64,000 nucleotides of DNA from Dethiobacter alkaliphilus AHT 1 (GCF_000174415.1 NZ_ACJM01000010.1:62001-126000); one strand, 5' to 3'. Shown: positions 8,892-17,687, numbered from the stretch's first letter. Made by a program: numbers and translations. Notes: a model not told the origin generated them from the sequence alone.

Positions 8892-9557
8892 ATGGAAAAG
8901 ATCAGCTACACCGAAATAAAAAACAATGCGGAACTCCGCACTTATATCCAAAAAGGAGACGACCTGTTAAGCGCTCTGGGCTTTACCGAGCATGCCTTTG
9001 TCCACGCCAATAAAGTGGCGGAAACGGTGGGAACAATTCTTTTGGAGTTCGGCTTCAGTGAAAGAGAAGCGGAGTTGGGCAAAATCGCCGGCTATATGCA
9101 CGATATCGGCAACCTCATCAACAGAGACGGACACGCCCAGTCCGGAGCCATTCTGGCCTTTAATATCCTAACCCGAATCGGTATGGATCCGGCGGAAATT
9201 GCGCTGGTTTCAGCAGCCATCGGCAATCACGATGAAGGCAACGGTAAACCCATTAACGCCCTGGCAGCCGCCTTAATTCTGGCTGACAAAAGTGATGTGC
9301 GCCGCACCCGTGTTAGAAACACCGAACTTGTCACCTTTGACATCCATGACCGTGTAAACTACGCCGTGGAAGAATCCACACTGACGGTGGACGGCAAAGA
9401 AAAAAGTGTTTCACTCTATCTGAAGGTGGACACCTCCATCTCTTCAAAGATGGAGTATTTTGAAATATTTCTGACCAGAATGATGATGTGCCGTAAAGCA
9501 GCAGCCTTTTTAGGCGGCAATTTTGAACTGATAATGAATACTACAAAACTATTGTAA
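8892..9557 (+). CDS. HD-domain phosphohydrolase
   Basis: A 221-residue soluble metal-dependent phosphohydrolase candidate. The HD set is visible: 'HAFVHANKV' (His), 'GYMHDIGNLI' (His-Asp), 'GHAQSGA' (His) and a later 'NHDEGNGKP' plus 'ALILADKSDV' (Asp). The C-terminus from about residue 150 is a beta-rich extension ending 'LGGNFELIMNTTKLL'. Substrate unknown; members range from nucleotide to cyclic-nucleotide hydrolases. ATG at 8892 follows a GCAGGAGG site. It is followed by a PPC/DUF296 gene 20 bases downstream and probably forms an operon with it. Confidence 0.88.
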   Translation: MEKISYTEIKNNAELRTYIQKGDDLLSALGFTEHAFVHANKVAETVGTILLEFGFSEREAELGKIAGYMHDIGNLINRDGHAQSGAILAFNILTRIGMDPAEIALVSAAIGNHDEGNGKPINALAAALILADKSDVRRTRVRNTELVTFDIHDRVNYAVEESTLTVDGKEKSVSLYLKVDTSISSKMEYFEIFLTRMMMCRKAAAFLGGNFELIMNTTKLL

Positions 9558-9577
9558 AACAAAGTGGGGTGATTTTC

Positions 9578-10018
9578 ATGAAAGCAACGGAAGGTAAAAT
9601 CGGGCGTGTTTTTGTCATACGCCTGGAAGAGGGTGACGTGGTCCCCGGCTGTATTGAGAACTTCGCAGCAGAAAACAACATCAAAGTGGGGTTTGTAAAC
9701 ATAATCGGTGGTATTGGCTCCGGCGAGGTAGTCACCGGTCCTCGCCGCACATACGAGATGCCTCCAAGCCCAATGGTGCTGCCGGTGGACGGCGCTCATG
9801 AAATCACCGGTACCGGAGTACTGGTCCCCGGTGATGACGGCCGCCCCCAGCTACATCTCCACGCTTCTTTGGGCAGGGCCGGCAAAACCACCACCGGCTG
9901 CCTCAGGCCCGGAGTAAAAACCTGGCTGGTAGGTGAAGTGGTTCTCTGTGAAATTCTGGGCGTAGACAGCAAAAGGGTTCTTGACAATAAAAGCGGCTTT
10001 GCCCTGCTCCAACCCTGA
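9578..10018 (+). CDS. PPC/DUF296 domain protein
   Basis: A 146-residue single-domain protein of the PPC (plants and prokaryotes conserved, DUF296) family. Characteristic parts are 'FVIRLEEGDVVPGCIENFAAE', 'GFVNIIGGIGSGEV', and the metal-binding-like 'LHLHASLGR' followed by GCL and 'EVVLCEILG'. Prokaryotic PPC proteins form trimers; some are described as DNA-binding, most are uncharacterised. The start is taken at 9578 because GGGGTGA lies seven bases upstream, while the earlier ATG at 9569 overlaps that site. A strong terminator overlaps its stop. Confidence 0.9.
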   Translation: MKATEGKIGRVFVIRLEEGDVVPGCIENFAAENNIKVGFVNIIGGIGSGEVVTGPRRTYEMPPSPMVLPVDGAHEITGTGVLVPGDDGRPQLHLHASLGRAGKTTTGCLRPGVKTWLVGEVVLCEILGVDSKRVLDNKSGFALLQP

Positions 10019-10045
10019 ATCAGCAAAAGCTGATTCTTTTTTTTT
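10017..10045 (+). terminator. Intrinsic terminator after the HD-PPC operon
   Basis: GAATCAGC-AAAA-GCTGATTC followed directly by nine T residues. Confidence 0.93.
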
Positions 10046-10157
10046 CTATATTAGGAAGAATTAACACATTTTTAAGCGGTACTAAGAAACACTTAACCCC
10101 TTCCTAACAAACCTGTCATACTATGGGAGTAAAGAGATTGTCGAGGGAGGGGCCAAT

Positions 10158-11120
10158 ATGTCAAACAGAGCACGTCTGATAACAGCTGCAGTAATTGTCG
10201 CCCTGCTTTTGGCCGGCGGCAGTATAGGCATGATACATTACAACAAGCAATTCTCTGCTCTAAAGGATGAAGTAAGAAAGGTCAATCGTCATAACCACAC
10301 ACTGCGCGAACAGAACACTTTTCTGAAAAACCGGGTTAATGAACTGGAAAAGGATTTAGCCGCATATCAATTGCCTGACAAAGAAGAAAAACCCCAGGAA
10401 GAGGAGTCATTTAAAGAAGAGCAGCAACCTAAAGCAAAACAACCTCAAGAAACAAAACAAAAGCCCCAGGAGAACCATTACGGCGGCAGTGGACCCACAG
10501 CATACCTTACCTTCGACGACGGCCCCAGTAAAAACACCCTGGCCATCTTGGAAATTCTAAAACAGGAAAACATCCCGGCCACATTTTTTGTGACCGGCAA
10601 CAATGTTTCCGGAGAGGAATCGGTTTACAAGCGGATTGTAAATGAAGGTCACAGGCTGGCAAACCACACCTACACCCATAACTTTGCAGAAATCTACCAG
10701 TCTACGGAGGCCTTCCTGGCAGACTTTCTGAGGCTTGAAGAATTCCTTTACCAGGAAACCGGTATACGCACCGATATGATGCGGTTTCCCGGGGGAACCC
10801 AAAGCGCCATGGCTCAAAAGACTTCCGGCTACAATATCGTTGGGGAACTAATTGGTGAAATAAAAGCTCTTGATTATGATTATTTTGACTGGAATGTTTA
10901 TTCCGGAGACGGTACCGAAACGCCTCCCAGTGCTGAAATTGTGAAAAACGTCCTCAGTGGGGCTGATGGTATAGCCGGAGATATAGTGGTCCTGTTTCAT
11001 GACAGCCGCACGAAAAAGTCTACCGTGGAAGCGCTGCCGCAAATCATTGCCGAGCTTACGGAAAGAGGCTATAGTTTTTCCGCCCTCAGCCCCGGGGCTA
11101 TCGAAGTAAAACATAGATAA
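10158..11120 (+). CDS. Polysaccharide deacetylase with coiled-coil anchor, paralogue 1
   Basis: Membrane-anchored carbohydrate esterase family 4 (NodB-type) deacetylase, 320 residues. An N-terminal membrane helix (ITAAVIVALLLAGGSIGMI) is followed by a short coiled coil (about 30-75) and a Lys/Glu/Gln/Pro-rich linker (about 75-112). The catalytic domain shows CE4 motif 1 TFDDGPS, motif 2 'RLANHTYTHN' (H-x3-H), motif 3 'RFPGGTQS', motif 4 'DWNVYSGD' and motif 5 'VLFHDS'. It probably deacetylates peptidoglycan or an envelope glycan outside the membrane. A close paralogue with a longer coiled coil is at 22032. Confidence 0.93.
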   Translation: MSNRARLITAAVIVALLLAGGSIGMIHYNKQFSALKDEVRKVNRHNHTLREQNTFLKNRVNELEKDLAAYQLPDKEEKPQEEESFKEEQQPKAKQPQETKQKPQENHYGGSGPTAYLTFDDGPSKNTLAILEILKQENIPATFFVTGNNVSGEESVYKRIVNEGHRLANHTYTHNFAEIYQSTEAFLADFLRLEEFLYQETGIRTDMMRFPGGTQSAMAQKTSGYNIVGELIGEIKALDYDYFDWNVYSGDGTETPPSAEIVKNVLSGADGIAGDIVVLFHDSRTKKSTVEALPQIIAELTERGYSFSALSPGAIEVKHR

Positions 11121-11129
11121 GCAGAAAAA

Positions 11130-11161
11130 TAATCAGCCTTGCTCCGAGTAAGGCTGATTTG
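11130..11161. terminator. Bidirectional intrinsic terminator
   Basis: AATCAGCCTTGC / GTAAGGCTGATT hairpin between the convergent deacetylase and symporter genes; it overlaps the symporter's last codons. Confidence 0.85.
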
Positions 11162-12542
11162 TTTTTCGGTAAGCTTTATGGACAAGCCCGCCAATGATAA
11201 ATGTTATACTGACCACCAGGCCGATATACAGAGGATTTAACTCCCAGGGCATGAAGATCCCCGCCGCAATCACACTTGCCGGACCGGCCACCACCGCCAG
11301 TGTCCCCGCCTGTGGTGAAACTTTCCCACCCAAATAAAGCACACCCAGCAGCGGGAAAAATATGGTAGCTCCACGCAGTCCCAGGGACAGATAACTCCAC
11401 TCCAGGATGATTTCACTGCCGCCGGCCAGATAGATTACGCAAAGACCCACAAAAAGGATCAGGGCAATAAACAGCCTAAAAGCCAACAAAATCCCGCGCT
11501 CCTTTACATTCGGACAAATGGGCTGAAAAATATCGCGGCAAAGCATGGTGCTAACTCCCAAAGTGAGCCCGGCGCCGGTACCCACAGCCGCTAAAAGCAA
11601 AGTAGCCAATACCACTCCCGCCAGCCAGGGGTTCAGATAACCAAGCACAAACAAAGGCAGGGCCTGCGCTGGAATAATATCCGGGTGATTAATACGCATA
11701 AACAACCCTACCATAATCCCTGCAAGGCCTATCAAAGGCCCGATAACGGCGCTAAGCAGTGCGCCCCGCTTTGCTTTGGCCACATCCCCGGCCGCCAGTA
11801 CCGCCTGAAAATAAATCTGGCTGGACAACACCCCCACAAAGAGGGAAAAGGCAGCTGCCAAATCCTGGTTTACCCCGCGTCCAAATAAACTAAACCAGGG
11901 AAACCGGGGAAATGCTGTAGCTATACCGGCCGGCCCTCCCATGTGGTACAGAGCAAAGCCGCCACATAACATCAGAGAAAGTACCGTGAGTATAATCTTT
12001 GCCGTGCCGATTAGACCCGTAGCCCATACACCACCGGACAGCACATAGATGCCCATCAGAATCACCGCTACCATGGGCGCATAACGGACAGACAGCGGCA
12101 GAACAGTGACCAGCAATGCCGAAGAGGACATAATCTGCGGAACAATATTAAAAAAAATTCCCAGGGAAACAAAAATCACGGCAAGAACGCCGGCTGCTCT
12201 GCCATACTCCGTTTGCAAAATTCCTGTTACCGTTTCCTCTGTCCGTTGCCACAAAGGCCTGGCCAGGAAAATGCCCAGAAAAAAACAGGCTATTCCTCCT
12301 CCCAGTGTAAACCACCAGGCGGAAAAACCGTACATAAAGGCCAATTGCGCTGTCCCCACCGTAGAAGCGCCTCCCACCAGCGTTCCCATGATGGTTCCCG
12401 CCACCAGAATGCTGCCCGCCTTTCTCCCGGTTACGGAAAAGTCCTGAGAATTCTGGACCTTTTTACCCGAATAGCTTCCCAGAAAAACAATTAATAATAG
12501 TGTTAATACCATCCCTACTCCATGTTGGCCGGAAAGAGTCAT
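11133..12542 (-). CDS. Sodium:solute symporter (SSS) family protein
   Basis: Integral membrane secondary transporter of 469 residues with about 13 hydrophobic helices. The N-terminus ('LIVFLGSYSGKKVQNSQDFSVTGR') and the following Gly-rich helix with 'GTLVGGASTVGTAQLAFMYG' are typical of the SSSF/PutP fold, where this region forms part of the sodium and substrate site. The substrate cannot be deduced (the family includes amino acids, pantothenate, short acids and sugars). It stands alone between terminators, with about 125 bases of non-coding DNA upstream. No neighbouring catabolic gene helps. Confidence 0.87.
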   Translation of the reverse strand: MTLSGQHGVGMVLTLLLIVFLGSYSGKKVQNSQDFSVTGRKAGSILVAGTIMGTLVGGASTVGTAQLAFMYGFSAWWFTLGGGIACFFLGIFLARPLWQRTEETVTGILQTEYGRAAGVLAVIFVSLGIFFNIVPQIMSSSALLVTVLPLSVRYAPMVAVILMGIYVLSGGVWATGLIGTAKIILTVLSLMLCGGFALYHMGGPAGIATAFPRFPWFSLFGRGVNQDLAAAFSLFVGVLSSQIYFQAVLAAGDVAKAKRGALLSAVIGPLIGLAGIMVGLFMRINHPDIIPAQALPLFVLGYLNPWLAGVVLATLLLAAVGTGAGLTLGVSTMLCRDIFQPICPNVKERGILLAFRLFIALILFVGLCVIYLAGGSEIILEWSYLSLGLRGATIFFPLLGVLYLGGKVSPQAGTLAVVAGPASVIAAGIFMPWELNPLYIGLVVSITFIIGGLVHKAYRKTNQPYSEQG

Positions 12543-12618
12543 GATCTAATCCTTTCTCGTCTGCGAGGTGTATAATTCATAATTATTACAGAAGTAGCCA
12601 TTTAATCCCTGCAAAGTA

Positions 12619-12646
12619 AAAAGGCTATATCACATCATAGCCTTTT
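12619..12646 (-). terminator. Intrinsic terminator after norCB
   Basis: AAAAGGCTAT / ATAGCCTTTT hairpin; on the minus strand it is followed by a T tract just downstream of norB. Confidence 0.85.
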
Positions 12647-12668
12647 GCATCTGCTTTCTTACAATTGT

Positions 12669-14135
12669 TTAGGCCTCGTCATCCACTTTTTTTTCATTTG
12701 TCTCCCTTTTCTGCAGCAAACTCTGTAGTAAATTATGGCGGCGCAGCCAGAGGACATAAAGGACAGCCCCTGCATAAAGCAGACCGCCCACAGCAAAAAC
12801 ACCGCCTCCAAGAGCCCTCATTAACAGATATGGATGAAGCAGTTGGTGGGCCACGGCATAATCCATTCCCACTATTCGCACTAAATAAGTCTGCAGCAAG
12901 CCTGCCACCGCCAGTGCTCCGCCCATGATTATCAGTCCTGCGTTTAGCAGCAGAAATCCCCAGACAGCCCAATTTTTCTGCTGTTTTGGCCAGTGGCTGT
13001 CCCGGGTCAGTATATAAGTACAGCCTGCCAGCACCAGCATACCAACGGCCCCAAATAACGCCAGATGTGCATGGGAAGATGTTAAATATGTGGCCCTGGC
13101 ATAGCGGTTAAAGTGTGGTACCGCCAAAAGCATCCCCAGCATAGCTGCGCCTGCCACATGATAAACTACACTGGCAAAGGTAAATCCAAGAGACAGCCTG
13201 GCACCAAAATTTAAGCTTCCCCAAGGGACTTCCCGGATTCCAAGATAGAAGATGTACGCCAGCAAAAATAGGGCGGCCACCTGAATGACGCTAAATATCC
13301 CTCCTATCCACAGCCACATTGGAGGAGTACCGATCCAATAGTAATGATGGCCGGTAGCAAAGGTTGCTCCCACAATTAACAGGGCAAGCTGCAGAAAAAG
13401 CAATTTCTCCAGTGTTTTTCTCCTGGCTTTGCCGACAGTTAGTAAAAAAGCCACCAAAGCCCCGATTAAGAGCAATTCTTTGCTGAGTTCTTCCCACATG
13501 TGCACTACCCAGAAACGGATTATTTCATCGATGGTTGGATGCACATACTCTATCAGGTTGGGAATAAAAAGGACAATTAGGGATATGGCTCCTGAGAGCA
13601 TCCCCAACATTGTGACCCTGCCACGAACAGCACTTAAAAAATAGGTGCGGGTCAGATTATAAACAAAGATGGCCAGTCCCACAGCAATCCCCAGGTCAAA
13701 TACCAGCGCCGCTTCTCTGTATTCCATCCCGCGCATCAAACCAAAAGCAAGAAAGGTGATGGCTCCCAGTCCGGAAGCGATAAGCACAAAAAACTGCAGC
13801 CACGCCAGCCTAAGGCTGTAGAGCTCTTTTTCCGCCTCCTGGATGAAAAAGTAATAAACCATACCCATAGACCCCAACAGCGGCCAGAAAACAGCTATAT
13901 TCAGATGTACCGCACGGCCCACTTCTGCCCGAACGGGGCTGGGCAGATTGGGAAACACAGCCTCAGTTGCCCCAAAGGTAGCCGCCACGCCCTGGAAAGC
14001 CAACAACAATAACGTCACAAGGGCATAGGGTATGGCTACCGCCTGAGATACATATTCAGGCTCTTTTACCTTTTTTGCCGCCGGCTTGTGACGGTGAAAG
14101 AAGAAATCGCCAATTTGGCGCAGAGCCTTAAACAT
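12669..14135 (-). CDS. norB: Nitric oxide reductase large subunit (NorB-type heme-copper family)
   Basis: Catalytic membrane subunit of a cytochrome-type nitric oxide reductase, reducing 2 NO to N2O. It has 488 residues and about 12-13 helices. Counting residues, His77 and His357 fit the low-spin heme b ligands, His355 the heme b3 ligand, and His212, His263 and His264 the FeB ligands ('VHMWEELSKE', 'TGHHYYWIGTP', 'SSHAHLALFG'). Spacings equal those of Pseudomonas NorB, and Glu216 and Glu220 match its Glu211 and Glu215. The position equivalent to Glu280 is Gln285 ('GGIFSVIQVA'). It follows norC by four bases. The N-terminal 30 residues are a basic cytoplasmic extension. Confidence 0.9.
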   Translation of the reverse strand: MFKALRQIGDFFFHRHKPAAKKVKEPEYVSQAVAIPYALVTLLLLAFQGVAATFGATEAVFPNLPSPVRAEVGRAVHLNIAVFWPLLGSMGMVYYFFIQEAEKELYSLRLAWLQFFVLIASGLGAITFLAFGLMRGMEYREAALVFDLGIAVGLAIFVYNLTRTYFLSAVRGRVTMLGMLSGAISLIVLFIPNLIEYVHPTIDEIIRFWVVHMWEELSKELLLIGALVAFLLTVGKARRKTLEKLLFLQLALLIVGATFATGHHYYWIGTPPMWLWIGGIFSVIQVAALFLLAYIFYLGIREVPWGSLNFGARLSLGFTFASVVYHVAGAAMLGMLLAVPHFNRYARATYLTSSHAHLALFGAVGMLVLAGCTYILTRDSHWPKQQKNWAVWGFLLLNAGLIIMGGALAVAGLLQTYLVRIVGMDYAVAHQLLHPYLLMRALGGGVFAVGGLLYAGAVLYVLWLRRHNLLQSLLQKRETNEKKVDDEA

Positions 14136-14139
14136 GACA

Positions 14140-14559
14140 TCAATCCTTTGTCTCCAAATCTTCAGGCACTGTAATTAGCGGTGCCGGGGGCCAGTCAAGA
14201 TTATCTATCTCATCCACCAGGCGCAAAAACGTCAGCATATGCACAATCTCCGCCCCTGCCAAACCGGGATGGCGCCTATGGGATGGCTCCATTAAAGGTG
14301 GTTCCAGGAAAAACTCTTCCAACCATCCTTCACCCCGCCGTGTTACCACATCAGTCAAATCACTGGCCGAATAACCGCCGCTGCCCATAATGGCATGGCA
14401 CTGCATGCACCCTTGTCTCTCCCAGAGTTCCTTTCCTGCAGCAGCTTCAGGAGGTACTACGGAAGGATTTACCCGCAAGATGGAATAATAAATCAGTACA
14501 GCAAAACCTATAACAGTAGTAAGGGAGATGAGCAGATACCAGATCTCTGTTTTCTTCAT
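14140..14559 (-). CDS. norC: Nitric oxide reductase cytochrome c subunit (NorC-type)
   Basis: Membrane-anchored monoheme cytochrome c of 139 residues that would pass electrons to NorB. One N-terminal helix (about 7-28) precedes a heme c motif CMQCH at residues 51-55 within 'GKELWERQGCMQCHAIMGSGG', the usual NorC context. In typical NorC the sixth heme ligand is Met in an R-x-M-P motif; here the corresponding stretch reads S-H-R-R-H-P-G-L, placing His97 where Met is expected. Met90 is a less likely alternative. The gene begins with ATG after an AGAGGAGAG site and is immediately followed by norB, so the two are co-transcribed. I see no FNR-type half-sites upstream. Confidence 0.88.
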   Translation of the reverse strand: MKKTEIWYLLISLTTVIGFAVLIYYSILRVNPSVVPPEAAAGKELWERQGCMQCHAIMGSGGYSASDLTDVVTRRGEGWLEEFFLEPPLMEPSHRRHPGLAGAEIVHMLTFLRLVDEIDNLDWPPAPLITVPEDLETKD

Positions 14560-14618
14560 TGGCTCTCCTCTTTTAACGCTTTACCTATATTATTGTAAAT
14601 AGTTTCCCGTTCTATGAA

Positions 14619-14655
14619 AAAAGTTAGTGTTCCCGTTTTGGGACACTAACTTTCT
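14619..14655 (-). terminator. Intrinsic terminator after the CAP protein gene
   Basis: AGTTAGTGTCCC / GGGA(A)CACTAACT hairpin with one bulge; on the minus strand a run of six T follows. Confidence 0.85.
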
Positions 14656-14675
14656 TCTGCGGTTTTCTTATTTAG

Positions 14676-15500
14676 TTACTGACTGATAAAAAGCTGTGTA
14701 AAAGTCAAACCATATTTATCACTGGCCTGAATGCCGATGCCTACATGAGTATAGTTTTCATTCAGGATATTTTCTTTATGGCCTGACGATTTCATAAAAT
14801 TATTATGAGCGGAACCTACACTGCCGGCACCGGCAATATTCTCTCCAGCATAACCATAACTGATACCAAAGGATGTTAGCATTTCAAACGGAGTACCGTA
14901 AGTTGGAGAAGTATGGGAAAAATAACCGTTTTCCGCCATATCCCGGCTTTTTAGCCTGGCCACATCCGCCAACAACGAAAAAGTTTTAAGAGGCTCTAAG
15001 TCTCTTTGAATCCTTTCCTGATTCAGCTTGTCCAGCATTTGCGTCTCTCCCTGGGAATGGCTGGCTGCAGGAAAAGGTGGGTCCTCATCCTCCTGAGGTT
15101 TAGGCTCGGGTGCGTTTTCAGCAGTGTCCGGGCTGTTTTGTGGTGAAGCGTCATTTTGCTTTTCAGTTTCTTCTTCAGCTTTAGGTGTGGAATCGGCAGA
15201 GGGTGTCGCCTCGTCTGCCTGCCTTTCTTCTGCAGGCCCTGCCGCGGGCTCCTTGCGGTCTGTATCCTCTGAAGCAGCCTCTCCTGTATCAGCAACAGAT
15301 TGCTTACCGGCAGCTTCTCTTCCCGGGCCCGACTCTACCACCCGCAATGATACCATTTCTGTCCTCTTAAGCGTAATGTCTTCTTCTGTAAATCCGGAAT
15401 CAATCTGCCCTGATCCCGGCATAACATTAAATAAATATGTTGAAACAATAATTACCCCTGCAAACAGAAGTTTTCCGGCTAGCGGTTTTAGTCTAGTCAT
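14676..15500 (-). CDS. Secreted CAP-domain (YkwD-like) protein
   Basis: A 274-residue exported protein. One N-terminal hydrophobic helix (about 10-28) serves as signal or anchor, then a long low-complexity region rich in Glu, Ala, Pro and Ser (about 55-155), then one CAP domain (about 155-274). The CAP motifs are complete: 'LNQERIQRDLEPL', 'ENGYFSHTSPTYGTPFEM', 'GENIA', 'MKSSGHKENILNENYTHVGIGI'. The His and Glu residues of the family site are present, unlike the first module of the protein at 4507. Similar proteins appear in spore coats and envelopes of bacilli and clostridia. GGAGGG lies six bases before the ATG. Single-gene unit. Confidence 0.9.
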   Translation of the reverse strand: MTRLKPLAGKLLFAGVIIVSTYLFNVMPGSGQIDSGFTEEDITLKRTEMVSLRVVESGPGREAAGKQSVADTGEAASEDTDRKEPAAGPAEERQADEATPSADSTPKAEEETEKQNDASPQNSPDTAENAPEPKPQEDEDPPFPAASHSQGETQMLDKLNQERIQRDLEPLKTFSLLADVARLKSRDMAENGYFSHTSPTYGTPFEMLTSFGISYGYAGENIAGAGSVGSAHNNFMKSSGHKENILNENYTHVGIGIQASDKYGLTFTQLFISQ

Positions 15501-15611
15501 GTCTGTCCCTCCGGCAGTTACTTCTGTTCTATTTTACCATCCTCAGCGACAAACTTCACTATAAAATTACATAAATTTTCCTCTGGCGCTAATATTTCCA
15601 GCTAACAAAAA

Positions 15612-15638
15612 AAGTACCTGCATTAATACAGGTACTTC
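15612..15638 (-). terminator. Intrinsic terminator
   Basis: AAGTACCTG-CATTAATA-CAGGTACTT hairpin; on the minus strand it is followed by a run of seven T. It ends the small acidic gene upstream. Confidence 0.9.
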
Positions 15639-15840
15639 AATCTCCAACCAGTTCCAAAGCAGCTTTAATCTCTTCAAGTTTTAATTCTCCGTGGTTTATC
15701 TTGGCGTTTATAATATCCAGCATTTCATCCGGGGTATATTCGTCCCCATTGTCAAATCCCAGTGCATCCCATAGATTAATGGCGCGTTCTTCATTCTCTT
15801 CTGTAGGCAAATAATCTTCGTCTGACCTTCTTTCAGTCAT
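15637..15840 (-). CDS. Small acidic protein, 67 residues
   Basis: Not recognised. A soluble, strongly acidic protein ('SDEDYLPTEENEERAINLW', 'GDEYTPDEMLDIINAKI', 'LEEIKAALELVGD') that is probably all-helical. No cysteines and no membrane segment. ATG with GGAGAA upstream, and a strong terminator directly after the stop, so it looks like a genuine small gene. It lies downstream of the response regulator gene and could be the last gene of that operon. Confidence 0.65.
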   Translation of the reverse strand: MTERRSDEDYLPTEENEERAINLWDALGFDNGDEYTPDEMLDIINAKINHGELKLEEIKAALELVGD

Positions 15841-15905
15841 GGGATTCTCCTTTAGCTTTGTCTGTATCTTTCCCCCTGTTTGGCAGGCTATACCGGCCCC
15901 AGGTG

Positions 15906-16529
15906 CTAAAAATTCTTATGAAAAAAGATGGCCAATTGCGTCCTGTCTCTCAGGTTAAGCTTAACCAATAGATTAGAAATATAATTTCGCACTGTGCCCG
16001 GTGTTAAAAAAAGCTTTTGGGCAATCTCATCATTGGACAACCCCTCACCCACCAACTTTAGCACTTCAAACTCCCGCTTGGTAAGCTGAAAACTGGCGGG
16101 ATCCTTCTTTTTTTCCCCTTTTAAGATTGCATGTAGCGTGCCCGCCACTTCTTTTTGGAAAACGGTGTTCCCTTCCCCCACAACCCGTAAACTGTCCACG
16201 ATACTATCCAGGGACTGGTTTTTCAACAGATATCCTTCCGCCCCGTTTCTTGCCGCCTCTGCAATGTATTCATCATCCTTAAAGGTAGTAAGTATTACCA
16301 CCTTGATGTCCTGGTAATGCTCCTTAATCAGCTTGGTCCCCAGTACTCCGTCCATCACCGGCATTCGCACATCCATAAGCACAATGTCCGGCTTATTCTC
16401 CACACACCGCTCATATGCTTCCCGGCCATTTGCAGCCACGCCGCTTACCTCAAAACCCTCTTCCATTTCCAAAAGCACTTTCAAACCGTCTCTGATTAAG
16501 GCATCATCGTCTACAATTAAAACTTTCAT
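15906..16529 (-). CDS. Response regulator, NarL/LuxR type
   Basis: A 207-residue DNA-binding response regulator. The receiver domain has the acidic pair at 'IVDDDAL' (Asp8-Asp9), the phosphorylatable Asp in 'DIVLMDVRMPVMDG', the conserved Thr in 'VILTTF' and Lys in 'YLLKNQ'. The C-terminal LuxR helix-turn-helix covers about 140-200 ('LTKREFEVLKLVGEGLSNDEIAQKL'). It starts directly after the histidine kinase stop, so it is co-translated with it. The upstream ABC-2 exporter operon, 70 bases before the kinase, is the most likely partner or target, as in LiaRS/DesKR-type systems. Confidence 0.93.
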   Translation of the reverse strand: MKVLIVDDDALIRDGLKVLLEMEEGFEVSGVAANGREAYERCVENKPDIVLMDVRMPVMDGVLGTKLIKEHYQDIKVVILTTFKDDEYIAEAARNGAEGYLLKNQSLDSIVDSLRVVGEGNTVFQKEVAGTLHAILKGEKKKDPASFQLTKREFEVLKLVGEGLSNDEIAQKLFLTPGTVRNYISNLLVKLNLRDRTQLAIFFHKNF

Positions 16530-17615
16530 CTAAGCACCCCCTTGGCGATACAGCATACAGACAATCATAAAACCGTCATCACAACTGATGGACAGGTTCC
16601 CTCCCAGGTTCCGGACCCGCTCCTTCATACCGCTGATACCCATGCCTTCCCGGATAACTTCACACCCAATGCCATTATCTTTAACCATTAACCGGGTGTA
16701 CTTTTCATTGGTTAATAACTCTATTACAACCTGGGTGGCTTTTGAATACCTAACCGTATTGGTCAGCGCTTCTTTAATAATGGCAGCGGTAGTCTCCAGA
16801 TGCTCCGCAGGCATAAGGTCAAAATCTCCCTGGTAGGAAACTTCAACGGGACAAAATGTATAGTCCCCGATTATCCTCTTGATATATTCTATGCCCAGCC
16901 TCTCCCGGGGTTTTAGATTATATACTGTCTGGCGGGCCACCGTCAGAGCGTCGGCCAACTTCTCTGTACATAACTGCAAAGTCTCTTTGGCCTTATTGTC
17001 ATCTTTGCCCACCAAACGCCCGGCCACCTGCATCTGAATCAAAACGCCGGCAATACTGTGCCCGATGCTGTCATGAATTTCCCGGGCGATGCGGTTTCGC
17101 TCTTTTATTTCCGCCAGGTGAGCCGTTTCTTTGGCAGAGGCCATCAACTTGTTCCTGGCTTCCTCCAGCGAATATCTGAGATGCCGCTCATCATCCAGTC
17201 TTTTGCAGTAGTCGGTGTACTGTGCTTCCCATCTCTGCAGAATATAGCCGGCCAGTATACCTGTTGCTGCCAAAAGCAAAATCAGCGGCATTTCCCGCCA
17301 AACGCTAAAGAAAATTATCAGCGCCACGCTCAGGGCCACTCCCATGTAAACCTGGTGGTAGGCAAAATCAAAGGCCAGCAAAGCATACAACACTGACAGC
17401 GGCATTCCCGCATAAACGGCTGCCGTCACAATTACCAGCTGCAGTGCCACCAGAGATACATGCTGCCAAAACCTCTCTTTAACCACATAAACGCCCACCA
17501 GCAACAACACCACCAGCAGTTCTTCCACGCGGAATGATTCTCCGGAAGCCAGCAGATAAACCAGCTGCAGGAGAAACAGTCCCTGCATAATATATCTCAT
17601 AAATACCTCAAACAT
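16530..17615 (-). CDS. Sensor histidine kinase, HisKA_3 (NarL-partner) type
   Basis: A 361-residue kinase. The N-terminal 150 residues contain about five to six short hydrophobic helices with little extracytoplasmic sequence, then a coiled linker, the HisKA_3 dimerisation motif with the phosphoacceptor His ('RNRIAREIHDSIGHSIAG'), and an ATPase domain ('EALTNTVRYSKATQV', 'DNGIGCEVIREGMGISGMKERV'). This is the DesK/LiaS-like arrangement of intramembrane-sensing kinases that often monitor envelope or membrane state. It abuts the response regulator and lies just downstream of three ABC-2 exporter genes. Confidence 0.92.
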   Translation of the reverse strand: MFEVFMRYIMQGLFLLQLVYLLASGESFRVEELLVVLLLVGVYVVKERFWQHVSLVALQLVIVTAAVYAGMPLSVLYALLAFDFAYHQVYMGVALSVALIIFFSVWREMPLILLLAATGILAGYILQRWEAQYTDYCKRLDDERHLRYSLEEARNKLMASAKETAHLAEIKERNRIAREIHDSIGHSIAGVLIQMQVAGRLVGKDDNKAKETLQLCTEKLADALTVARQTVYNLKPRERLGIEYIKRIIGDYTFCPVEVSYQGDFDLMPAEHLETTAAIIKEALTNTVRYSKATQVVIELLTNEKYTRLMVKDNGIGCEVIREGMGISGMKERVRNLGGNLSISCDDGFMIVCMLYRQGGA

Positions 17616-17659
17616 CTTTTTTCTCGATTATATACCAATCGCCCCTCCGAGAAAAGAAC

Positions 17660-17682
17660 AAGCTGCTTTTGATAAGCAGCTT
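17660..17682 (-). terminator. Hairpin between ABC exporter and two-component genes
   Basis: AAGCTGCTT-TTGAT-AAGCAGCTT with a weak T-rich tail on the minus strand; it may end or attenuate the exporter operon before the kinase gene. Confidence 0.65.
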
Positions 17683-17687
17683 ATTCT

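Noticed and set aside
15023-15564. Frames overlapping the CAP protein linker on both strands
   Set aside because: Created by the Glu/Ala/Pro/Ser-rich codons of the linker; no ribosome sites or families.
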